Part shown: positions 8,449 through 15,664 of the stretch, one piece after another | Layout: each line of letters starts with the position of its first letter | How positions within the stretch are numbered: the stretch's first letter is position 1 | NCBI RefSeq assembly: GCF_040932005.1 | Contig: NZ_CP162414.1 | Span: 1,701,501 to 1,765,500, forward strand | Reading direction: 5' to 3' | DNA length: 64,000 nucleotides | Source: Aestuariibius sp. HNIBRBA575 | GTDB lineage: Bacteria; Pseudomonadota; Alphaproteobacteria; Rhodobacterales; Rhodobacteraceae | Made by a program: the position numbers and the translations under genes | Notes under the pieces: model-generated | Seen by the model: only the letters and a program-made list of their open reading frames with translations | What the model was told of the DNA's origin: nothing | Database searches by the model: none

Positions 8449-9023
8449 AGGAATTTCACCGCAATAAACCCACCTACAAGCAACAGACAGAAAACCGTAA
8501 AGACAAGCCCCAAACGGCGTTCAATGAAGTCACGAATGGGTGATCCAAATTTCCACAACAGGGCGGCAACGATAAAGAACCGCAAGGCCCGTGCAACAAT
8601 GGCCGACAGAATAAACACCGGCAAATTCAATGCGGTAACACCGCTGGCGATGGTGATCACTTTGAACGGGAATGGCGTGACGCCCGCGATCAAAACGGCC
8701 CATGCACCATATTCATTATACCGCTCTGCGAAATGATCGAAATCTTCGCCTTTGCCGTAAAATTCCAATATCGGCTGGCCCAATGTTTCGAATAATCCAT
8801 ACCCGATCCAATAGCCAAACAGCCCCCCCAAAACCGATGCGATCGTCGCAACCGCCGCGATTTTCCAGGCGCGGGTCGGCGCGGCGATGATCATGGGGAT
8901 CATCAAAACATCCGGTGGGATTGGGAAAAATGAACTTTCGACAAAGGCGACAATTGCCAGCGCCCACAAGGCGCGCGGGCTGTCGGCCAGAGAAAGGGTC
9001 CAGTCATAAATACGTCTGATCAT
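8445..9023 (-). CDS. YqaA/DedA-like membrane protein (SNARE-associated domain)
   Basis: A 192-residue integral membrane protein of the VTT/DedA superfamily. The family hallmarks are seen: the re-entrant segment VESSFFPIPPDVLMIPMI near residue 28, and the glycine-rich FGYWIGYGLFE followed by VLIAGVTPFPFKVITIASG. DedA-type proteins are associated with lipid transport and membrane-potential homeostasis; YqaA members are poorly characterised, so only the family is claimed. It is the first gene of a two-gene unit with dsbB, whose start it overlaps by 4 bases. Confidence 0.85.
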   Translation of the reverse strand: MIRRIYDWTLSLADSPRALWALAIVAFVESSFFPIPPDVLMIPMIIAAPTRAWKIAAVATIASVLGGLFGYWIGYGLFETLGQPILEFYGKGEDFDHFAERYNEYGAWAVLIAGVTPFPFKVITIASGVTALNLPVFILSAIVARALRFFIVAALLWKFGSPIRDFIERRLGLVFTVFCLLLVGGFIAVKFL

Positions 9024-9138
9024 AATCTGCTCGCTTTTTTAGCTCTTAGGCCATGTGTCTGGTTCAACGTCAAGCATAGGCTGGGTTTTGCCACGGGGCT
9101 GATTTGGCTAAGTTGGACGTGAACGAGGAGGATTCCGT

Positions 9139-9993
9139 ATGAAATGGCAAGGACGCCGGACCAGCCGCAACATAGAAGATCGCCGCCGATCTGGACGTGC
9201 CAGCATGGGCGGTGCCGGGGGCATTGGCGGGCTGGGATTGGTCGCAGTGCTGGTTCTGGGCTTTGTTTTTGATGTGGATGTGTCGGCCTTATTGGACGGG
9301 CAGGGCGGCACGCCATCGACCTCAAATACGAACCTGAGCCAAGCGGATCAGCAGATGGGTGAATTTGTGGCGGTGGTTCTGGCCGATACCGAAGAGGTTT
9401 GGCACAGTATTTTCCAAAACCAAATCGGAGAACCATACACAGCACCGACTTTGGTTTTGTTCAAAGGCGCCACGCAATCACGATGCGGCGGCGCAACCGC
9501 GGCAACCGGCCCATTTTACTGTCCTGCCGATCAAAAGGCCTATCTGGACACTGCATTTTTCACGACCTTGTCGCAACGGCTGGGGGCAGGCGGCGATTTT
9601 GCAGCGGCCTATGTTATCGCTCATGAAGTCGCCCATCATGTGCAGAACGAATTGGGCATTCTCGGTCAGGCCAACCGTATTCGCGCCCAAGTCAGTCCTG
9701 AAGAAAGCAATGCGATTTCTGTGCGGATTGAATTGCAGGCGGATTGTTTTTCCGGTGTCTGGGCCAATCATGCCCAACAAATGTTTGGGTCACTGGAACA
9801 GGGTGACATCGGTGAGGCCGTGAATGCCGCGCGTCAGATCGGGGATGACACATTACAACGCAATGCAGGCCGCGTAGTGCAACCACATACATTTACCCAT
9901 GGGTCAAGCGCGCAGCGGCAACGTTGGTTTGAACGCGGATTGGAAAGTGGTGAGCTTTCTCAATGTGATACGTTTTCGACGGACCAATTATAA
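9139..9993 (+). CDS. YpfJ-type neutral zinc metallopeptidase, membrane anchored
   Basis: A 284-residue protein of the putative neutral zinc metallopeptidase family (YpfJ/KPN_02809). The N-terminus has the family signature MKWQGRRTSRNIEDRR, a glycine-rich stretch and one membrane segment at about residues 27-45 (GGLGLVAVLVLGFVF), giving a periplasmic catalytic domain. The zinc motif HEVAHH begins at residue 162. E198 and D202 in IELQADCFSG are candidates for the third ligand. CGGATAATGPFYCPAD provides a conserved cysteine pair. The substrate is unknown for the whole family. It stands alone, and the tRNA-Leu gene follows. Confidence 0.9.
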   Translation: MKWQGRRTSRNIEDRRRSGRASMGGAGGIGGLGLVAVLVLGFVFDVDVSALLDGQGGTPSTSNTNLSQADQQMGEFVAVVLADTEEVWHSIFQNQIGEPYTAPTLVLFKGATQSRCGGATAATGPFYCPADQKAYLDTAFFTTLSQRLGAGGDFAAAYVIAHEVAHHVQNELGILGQANRIRAQVSPEESNAISVRIELQADCFSGVWANHAQQMFGSLEQGDIGEAVNAARQIGDDTLQRNAGRVVQPHTFTHGSSAQRQRWFERGLESGELSQCDTFSTDQL

Positions 9994-10041
9994 GAAAAGA
10001 AGAGCCGTGAAAAAGACATGCATTTTTTGCGCGATTTGGCG

Positions 10042-10070
10042 TTGACGCCCCCGAGCGGGGAAGCTAGAAG
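10042..10070 (+). promoter_or_regulatory. Sigma-70 type promoter of tRNA-Leu
   Basis: A -35 TTGACG (10042-10047) and a -10 TAGAAG (10065-10070) are separated by 17 bases, and the tRNA 5' end lies 11 bases after the -10. The spacer contains a short inverted repeat (CCCC, gagc, GGGG). Confidence 0.65.
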
Positions 10071-10080
10071 CGCGGAACTG

Positions 10081-10166
10081 GCCGGTGTGGCGGAATGGTA
10101 GACGCAGGGGATTCAAAATCCCCCGCCTTCACGGGCGTGAGAGTTCGAATCTCTCCACCGGCACCA
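10081..10166 (+). tRNA. tRNA-Leu (anticodon CAA)
   Basis: The acceptor strand GCCGGTG pairs with CACCGGC (10156-10162), followed by discriminator A and an encoded CCA (10164-10166). The anticodon loop TTCAAAA is closed by GGGGA/TCCCC and gives anticodon CAA at 10114-10116, reading UUG codons. The T arm GAGAGTTCGAATCTCTC is perfect. The extended variable arm (GCCTTCACGGGCGT region) is the class II form expected for leucine tRNA. Length is 86 bases including CCA. Confidence 0.97.
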
Positions 10167-10205
10167 GTATTCTCAGATAGTAATTCTGCGTCGTTGAAAC
10201 GAAAA

Positions 10206-10236
10206 ACGGATCGCAATCGCGATCTGTTTGTTTGTT
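10206..10236 (+). terminator. Rho-independent terminator after tRNA-Leu
   Basis: A 9-base stem (ACGGATCGC with GCGATCTGT, one G-T wobble) and a 4-base loop are followed by TTTGTTTGTT. It sits 40 bases downstream of the tRNA. Confidence 0.75.
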
Positions 10237-10933
10237 ATATGTCGGGGATATAGCCGCGTTTCAAATGTTTCGGCAACAGCGCCACGTCTGCATCAAAAAC
10301 AACCCAAAATGACATCCCTTTATAATTGCCCATCAATCATCCAATCGGTTGGTGTCAAAAGGGGGCGTCAATAAGGGCAGATCCATTGTGACGCTTTCGG
10401 CAAATCTGACAGAAAAAAGGCGCGGCCATTCGGCGGCGCCACATTTGCGCCAATACAATCATACCATTGTCTACAGCGGCCAAGTAATTGAAGAAATTGA
10501 CGTTCCGATTCGCCTGTTTCATGGCTAATTTTTTGAAAGCAGCACCAATAACAGTAGAATATCGCCATTGGTTCCGTTCTGAGAACAAGCCAATTCTTGC
10601 CGGAAATAAGTCAAAACTAAGATGATTGCAGCCAATGACGGCGGTCCATTGTCGAACATTTGGAAACAAAGTGTATGAATTCGGCGTGCAAACCTCTGCG
10701 CTATTGCAAGTTTAACGAGAGTTTTATGCGTTTTTGGGCAGGTTTGACATCAATTTGAATAAAATTTGTAATGAATCCCCAAATGATTGTTTACGTTTTA
10801 AGCCCTAATCGATCCTTTCGATTGCGTTTAAACAATGGCGAAAATTGTCTGAAAAGCTGCCACAAAGTTGAATTTCCCCTTTGAGCAGGCCCGTGGCTCG
10901 GCTAATTCTGACATTGCCCAACTGGGGGGCATA
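10237..10933. other. About 700 bases without a convincing gene
   Basis: This stretch is visibly more AT-rich than its surroundings. The only longer reading frames are on the minus strand (10355-10669, 104 codons) and lack ribosome-binding sites and recognisable domains. Weak resemblance of that frame to the end of a transposase was judged insufficient. No copy of the tRNA 3' end, which would mark an integrated element, was seen here. Confidence 0.5.
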
Positions 10934-11120
10934 CCGACATTGGGGTGTCGGGCTTTGATGCGAAAGCATCCTGGCAAGTGATGGTGTCTGCGTAAGGGTT
11001 TCCCTTTTACGACAGAAGAAATTTTAATGGATCGGTTTGCGCCGATCGTGCCCGCATGGGTCTGATACCGCCGACGTGCGGACGGACCGGGCGTATTTAT
11101 TTGCGTCGGTTCGCCCGACG
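10934..11120 (+). promoter_or_regulatory. Candidate structured 5' leader RNA (six consecutive hairpins)
   Basis: Six potential hairpins follow each other directly upstream of the first RTX-Hint gene: CCGACA/TGTCGG at 10934-10951; GATGC-GAAA-GCATC at 10957-10970 with a GNRA-type tetraloop; a long bulged stem at 10987-11016 (TCTG, CGTAA and GGG pairing with CCC, TTACG and CAGA); GATCGG/CCGATC at 11030-11047; nested GGTC/GACC and CCGC/GCGG at 11059-11088; CGTCGG/CCGACG at 11104-11120. The ribosome-binding site AGGAG (11134) and the ATG at 11145 follow. This density in one spacer suggests a functional RNA leader or a regulated 5' UTR. It matches no riboswitch class I know. Confidence 0.5.
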
Positions 11121-11144
11121 GCGGGAAGGGCTTAGGAGACTGAT

Positions 11145-14100
11145 ATGTCAGACTATCTTTTGAACTGGGACAGCGCTGCGCTGGACGGAAACAACACAAT
11201 CGGCACTGGCAGCAACACTGTGGGCGTGTCCATTTCGACACCTTCTAATGGTGACGGCGACAATTGGGCCCGTGGCAATATTGATGGCCAGACCGAATTG
11301 CGCAGCTCAAGCGTTGATGATCCAACATCGGTGATCATGACCTTTGACGAGCCCGTCGAAAATCTGTCATTCGAAATTTTCGACATTGATTCAGACAATT
11401 ACACATGGGACGACCGCGTCACCGTGATCGGGCGCGATGCCAACGGCAATATTGTTCCAATCAATGTCACAGACCTGGCTGGTCATCACCACGTGAACGG
11501 CAACCAGATCGACACAACAGGCAACACCAATCCGGGTGTTGACGGGTCCGGCGATCCGGATTCTGTAACAGTTTCCATCGCAGGCCCAATCGTAAGTCTG
11601 GAAATCATTCACAATAACGGCGCTGGCGCGTCGGTTTCGGGGACGGTTGGCATCAGCGACATCGCGTTTGACAGCGCTGCACCTGATTTGGACGGTTATG
11701 TTGACGGCACATCCGGCAATGACCGTATTGATGTGGCTTACACTGGCGATCCAGAAGGCGACCGTGTTGATAATAGCGACGCAATTTTGCCCGGTGAAAA
11801 TGGTCAGGATGACGTGATCCTGGCGGGTGGCGGCAATGACTTTGTGTTGGCCAATGACGGCGATGACGAAGTTTATGGCGGGTCCGGCGATGACACATTG
11901 TGCGGTCAGGACGGCGATGACGTTCTGTATGGCGGCGCAGGCAAAGACATTCTGGAAGGCATGGCCGACAATGACGTTGTGATCGGCGGCGCCGGTGCAG
12001 ACACCGTATACGGCGATGCAGGCAACGACATCCTGTCTGGCGGCACCGGCAACGACGTGATGCGCGGCGGCACAGGCGACGATCTGGTCTCTGGCGGCTT
12101 TGGCAATGACAACATCAAAGCTGGCTCTGGCGACGATGTGGTTTATGGCGGCAAAGGCAACGATTACATCGAAGGCAATGCTGGCAATGACGAGTTGTAC
12201 GGCGGCTCCATGGATGTGGACACCACGCTGGACTTTAACGATCTGGCCACGGGCGAACTGGTCGACGGTCAATATGTGGCCGACGGCGTTGTGATCTATT
12301 CCGCTGATCCACATAACCCGGTGATGGCGTTTGACACAGCCAACCCAACGGGTGGTGACAACGATCTGGCAACCGGCAATCTGGGCAATGTTCTGATCCT
12401 GTCCGAAGACCGCGATGGCAACGATCCAGATGACAACGCATCTGGTGGCACGTTCAACATCGAGTTTGAAAACTGCGCAACCGTGAACAGCATCACATTG
12501 CTGGACGTGGAAGAAACCGCTTGGGTCAAATTGTTTGACGAAAACGGCAACCTGATCGGCCAACAAGATGTGTCGACAGCCAATAACGGCCAAGTCGTTG
12601 TAGACTTTGGCGTATCTGGTGTTGCGTCTATGGAAGTGATCCTGGCCGGGTCCGGTGCGATTGACAACCTGTCCTATTCCATCGACCCAGAAGAGGGCGA
12701 CGGCGCGGACACCATTCTGGGCGGCGACGGCGACGATTTGATCGACGGTGGCGCAGGTGCGGATGTTCTGTCTGGTGGCGATGATCGCGATACATTCATC
12801 GGCGGCGCGGGCGACAACATCGATGGCGGCACAGGCGGCAACGATTATGACGTTCTGGATCTGACCGGCAAAGGCCCGTTCTATCTGGAAAATGTCACTG
12901 TTGATGCAGATGGCGATTCAACCAGCGGCACCGTGGTCTTTGTGGATGGTTCGGGCAACCCAACCGGCGACACAATCACTTTCGCTGAAATCGAAGAGAT
13001 CATCGGCGACGAAATCAACCGCGGCCCAGATGCCAATGATGACGCTGCCGAAGTCGACGAAGACGGCTCTGTTGTGATCCCGGTTCTGGATAACGACACT
13101 GATCCAGATGGCGATGACCTGACAATCACATCTGCGTCTTCTCCGAATGGGGATGTGACCATCAATGCCGATGGCACGCTGACATTTGAACCAGATGCGA
13201 ACTTTAACGGTGAAACAACAATCACTTACGAAGTGTCCGACGGCAATGGCGGCACAGATACAGCCACGGTGACGGTCACAGTTAACCCAGTGAACGACGA
13301 TCCGGTTGCCAATGATGACACAGCCAGCACCGATTACGGTCAGCCTGTTGTGATCCCGGTTCTGGACAACGACACAGACGTGGACGGCGACGCCCTGACT
13401 GTTACAGATGCTACATCCCCAGACGGTGATGTGACCATCAATGGCGACGGCACGTTGTCCTTTGCTCCGGCGCCGGGCTTTAGCGGTGAAACCACCATTT
13501 CCTACTCCGTTTCTGACGGTAATGGCGGCACAGATACAGCGATCGTAACAATCACTGTTGGTGACGCGCCTCTGGATGGCACTGTCGAAGGCACTGCCGG
13601 CGACGACGTAATCGATGGCACATACATGGGCGACCCAGATGGTGATCTGGTCGACAATGGCGATGCGATCATTGCGGGCCACAACCCAGATGATGACCTG
13701 ATCGAAGCCTATGGCGGCAACGACACAATTGATGCAGGCGCTGGCGATGACACCGTTTATGGTGGCACTGGCAACGACATGATCGACGGCGGCGTTGGCA
13801 ACGACACCATGTTTGGTGAAGACGGCAACGACAAAATCGAAGGGTCCGGCGGTGATGATGAACTTTATGGTGGCGCCGGGGACGATGATCTCTGGGGTGG
13901 TGCCAATGAGGACATCGTAGAAGGCGGCGACGGCAATGACACAATCGGTGGCGGCGGCGGCGATGACTTGATCGACGGTGGCGCTGGTGATGACATCATC
14001 GAAGGCGGCAACAACAACGACAGCATCCTTGGTGGCGCTGGCAATGACAGCGTTGATGGCGGTACAGGCGACGATGTGATCGACACATCTGATCCAGATT

Positions 14101-15413
14101 TCGTCAACGCGCTGCCCGATGTCGGTTACCCCGGTATCTATGGTGCGGATAGCAATCCAAATAACGATCTGGACACCGTCGAAGGTGGCGCCGGTGACGA
14201 TACAATCACCACAGGTGACGACGACGATGTCATCTACGGGGGGTCCGGCAATGACACGATCGATGCAGGCTTTGACGATGACTATGTCGAAGGTGGAATC
14301 GGCAACGATGAAATCATCGGGTCCGAAGGCAATGATGAAATCCACGGTGGCGAAGGCAACGACGTAATCTACGGTGGACTTGGTGCAGGGGCCCCTGATT
14401 TTGTGAACATTGCGGATGTTGATGGTGATCTGGTCACTGACAATAACAGCGACGTTCTGTTTGGCGGCGACGGCGACGACACCATCTTTGGTGCGGATGA
14501 TGCGGATACGCTTTATGGTGGCGATGATCGCGATTATCTGGACGGTGGCGTTGACGATGACACAATCGAAGGTGGCGAAGGCAACGACGTTATCATCGGT
14601 GGCCAAGGTGCAGATGACCTGACAGGTGGCGCGGACCGCGACACATTCATCGGCGGCGACGCTGGGGATCACGTGGACGGGTCCAGCACCGGTGACGATT
14701 ATGACACCCTGGATCTGACCGGTTCTGACGTTGATTTCATCACCTACACATCGGCTGACAACGAAGACGGTGTTGTGACATTCGGTGACGGATCAACAAT
14801 GACATTCGAAGAAATCGAAAATGTCATTCCGTGCTTTACGCCGGGCACAACAATCGCCACACCACGCGGCGAACGTCTGGTCGAAGAGCTGCAAGAAGGT
14901 GATCGGATCATCACACGTGACAACGGCATTCAGGAAATCCGTTGGGTTGGCCACAAACAGATGAAGGGCACGGATCTGGTCCGTAACCCACATCTGAAGC
15001 CTGTTCTGGTCAAAGCCGGTTCCTTGGGCAACGGTCTGCCAGAGCGTGACATGCTGGTATCGCCAAACCACCGTATGCTGGTGGCCAATGACAAAACGCA
15101 GCTTTATTTCGAAGAGCGTGAAGTTCTGGCCGCTGCCAAACATCTGGTTGGCACACCGGGCATCCACAATGTGGACGTGATGAACACGACCTACATTCAC
15201 TTCATGTTTGATCGCCACGAAGTGGTTCTGTCAAACGGGGCATGGACCGAAAGCTTCCAGCCGGGTGATTACAGCCTGAAAGGGATTGGCAACAGCCAGC
15301 GCAACGAAATCTTTGAACTGTTCCCAGAGCTGAAGTCTCAGGAAGGGCTGAAAGATTATCACGCAGCGCGCAAATCCCTGAAGAAGCACGAAGCACGGCT
15401 TCTGGTTCAATAA
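11145..15413 (+). CDS. RTX calcium-binding protein with Ig-like modules and C-terminal Hint domain
   Basis: A 1422-residue acidic protein with no Sec signal, as expected for type I secretion. Residues 1-185 form a beta-rich domain I do not recognise. A first block of GGxGxDxxx nonapeptides spans about 226-356. A beta-rich insert covers 357-515, with more repeats at 519-562. Two cadherin/Ig-like modules (625-806) share the motif VVIPVLDNDTD. A second long RTX block runs from about 814 to 1182. The Hint domain begins at Cys1230 (CFTPGTTIATPRGERLVEEL) and includes SPNHRML and HEVVLSNGAW; Hint domains can self-cleave. AGGAG at 11134 supports the start. A lone cysteine (C253) inside the repeats is unusual. 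No transporter for it lies in the window; the substrate or partner is unknown. Confidence 0.9.
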   Translation: MSDYLLNWDSAALDGNNTIGTGSNTVGVSISTPSNGDGDNWARGNIDGQTELRSSSVDDPTSVIMTFDEPVENLSFEIFDIDSDNYTWDDRVTVIGRDANGNIVPINVTDLAGHHHVNGNQIDTTGNTNPGVDGSGDPDSVTVSIAGPIVSLEIIHNNGAGASVSGTVGISDIAFDSAAPDLDGYVDGTSGNDRIDVAYTGDPEGDRVDNSDAILPGENGQDDVILAGGGNDFVLANDGDDEVYGGSGDDTLCGQDGDDVLYGGAGKDILEGMADNDVVIGGAGADTVYGDAGNDILSGGTGNDVMRGGTGDDLVSGGFGNDNIKAGSGDDVVYGGKGNDYIEGNAGNDELYGGSMDVDTTLDFNDLATGELVDGQYVADGVVIYSADPHNPVMAFDTANPTGGDNDLATGNLGNVLILSEDRDGNDPDDNASGGTFNIEFENCATVNSITLLDVEETAWVKLFDENGNLIGQQDVSTANNGQVVVDFGVSGVASMEVILAGSGAIDNLSYSIDPEEGDGADTILGGDGDDLIDGGAGADVLSGGDDRDTFIGGAGDNIDGGTGGNDYDVLDLTGKGPFYLENVTVDADGDSTSGTVVFVDGSGNPTGDTITFAEIEEIIGDEINRGPDANDDAAEVDEDGSVVIPVLDNDTDPDGDDLTITSASSPNGDVTINADGTLTFEPDANFNGETTITYEVSDGNGGTDTATVTVTVNPVNDDPVANDDTASTDYGQPVVIPVLDNDTDVDGDALTVTDATSPDGDVTINGDGTLSFAPAPGFSGETTISYSVSDGNGGTDTAIVTITVGDAPLDGTVEGTAGDDVIDGTYMGDPDGDLVDNGDAIIAGHNPDDDLIEAYGGNDTIDAGAGDDTVYGGTGNDMIDGGVGNDTMFGEDGNDKIEGSGGDDELYGGAGDDDLWGGANEDIVEGGDGNDTIGGGGGDDLIDGGAGDDIIEGGNNNDSILGGAGNDSVDGGTGDDVIDTSDPDFVNALPDVGYPGIYGADSNPNNDLDTVEGGAGDDTITTGDDDDVIYGGSGNDTIDAGFDDDYVEGGIGNDEIIGSEGNDEIHGGEGNDVIYGGLGAGAPDFVNIADVDGDLVTDNNSDVLFGGDGDDTIFGADDADTLYGGDDRDYLDGGVDDDTIEGGEGNDVIIGGQGADDLTGGADRDTFIGGDAGDHVDGSSTGDDYDTLDLTGSDVDFITYTSADNEDGVVTFGDGSTMTFEEIENVIPCFTPGTTIATPRGERLVEELQEGDRIITRDNGIQEIRWVGHKQMKGTDLVRNPHLKPVLVKAGSLGNGLPERDMLVSPNHRMLVANDKTQLYFEEREVLAAAKHLVGTPGIHNVDVMNTTYIHFMFDRHEVVLSNGAWTESFQPGDYSLKGIGNSQRNEIFELFPELKSQEGLKDYHAARKSLKKHEARLLVQ
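11815..12205 (+). repeat. RTX nonapeptide-coding repeat array 1
   Basis: Tandem 27-base units encode GGxGxDxxx-type calcium-binding nonapeptides, for example YGGSGDDTL, YGGAGKDIL and GGTGNDVM. The units are degenerate at the DNA level but regular in protein. Calcium-bound forms fold into a parallel beta roll. Confidence 0.9.
13690..14690 (+). repeat. RTX nonapeptide-coding repeat array 2
   Basis: A second, longer series of GGxGxDxxx-type units is interrupted near 14090-14160 and 14385-14450 by short non-repeat linkers that resemble each other (FVNALPDVGYPG and FVNIADVDGD), suggesting the array grew by segmental duplication. Confidence 0.85.
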
Positions 15414-15429
15414 GCCTAAAACACGAATC

Positions 15430-15456
15430 AATGCCGGGGAAAATTTTCCCGGCATT
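15430..15456 (+). terminator. Terminator hairpin after RTX-Hint gene 1
   Basis: A perfect 9-base stem (AATGCCGGG with CCCGGCATT) and a 9-base AT-rich loop lie 16 bases after the stop codon. The following sequence GTATTTACC is only weakly T-rich, so termination may be partial. Confidence 0.65.
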
Positions 15457-15664
15457 GTATTTACCTTCGTTAACAGCGGGGGTTTAAATGGTTAATTGTT
15501 GCCTAACTTGATCCAATAAATTCCTGACGGGCATAATGTCGCCACAAATCTATTGTGAGTGACGTTTATTCAATTTCCCCATTCCTTTGCATCAAATTAG
15601 AGCTAAAACAGATCTGTCGTTGGGGGACGACATTCTGTGCCTTTAGCTGCCAAAGGGTTTTGAT

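Noticed and set aside
10060..10240. tRNA-Leu as a site of an integrated element
   Set aside because: No integrase gene and no second copy of the tRNA 3' end were seen in the window.
10355..10669. Minus-strand 104-codon frame that faintly resembles a transposase C-terminus
   Set aside because: No ribosome site, no DDE-type motif and no terminal inverted repeats; the resemblance is too weak to call an insertion sequence remnant.
11391..14672. Very long minus-strand frames opposite the RTX gene
   Set aside because: They are a shadow of the repetitive plus-strand code; the resulting repeats of Val/Ala/Ile and the absence of ribosome sites mark them as non-coding.
11815..14690. Tandem DNA repeats that could be mistaken for a CRISPR or satellite array
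   Set aside because: They are in frame, 27 bases long and encode RTX nonapeptides; there are no unique spacers.
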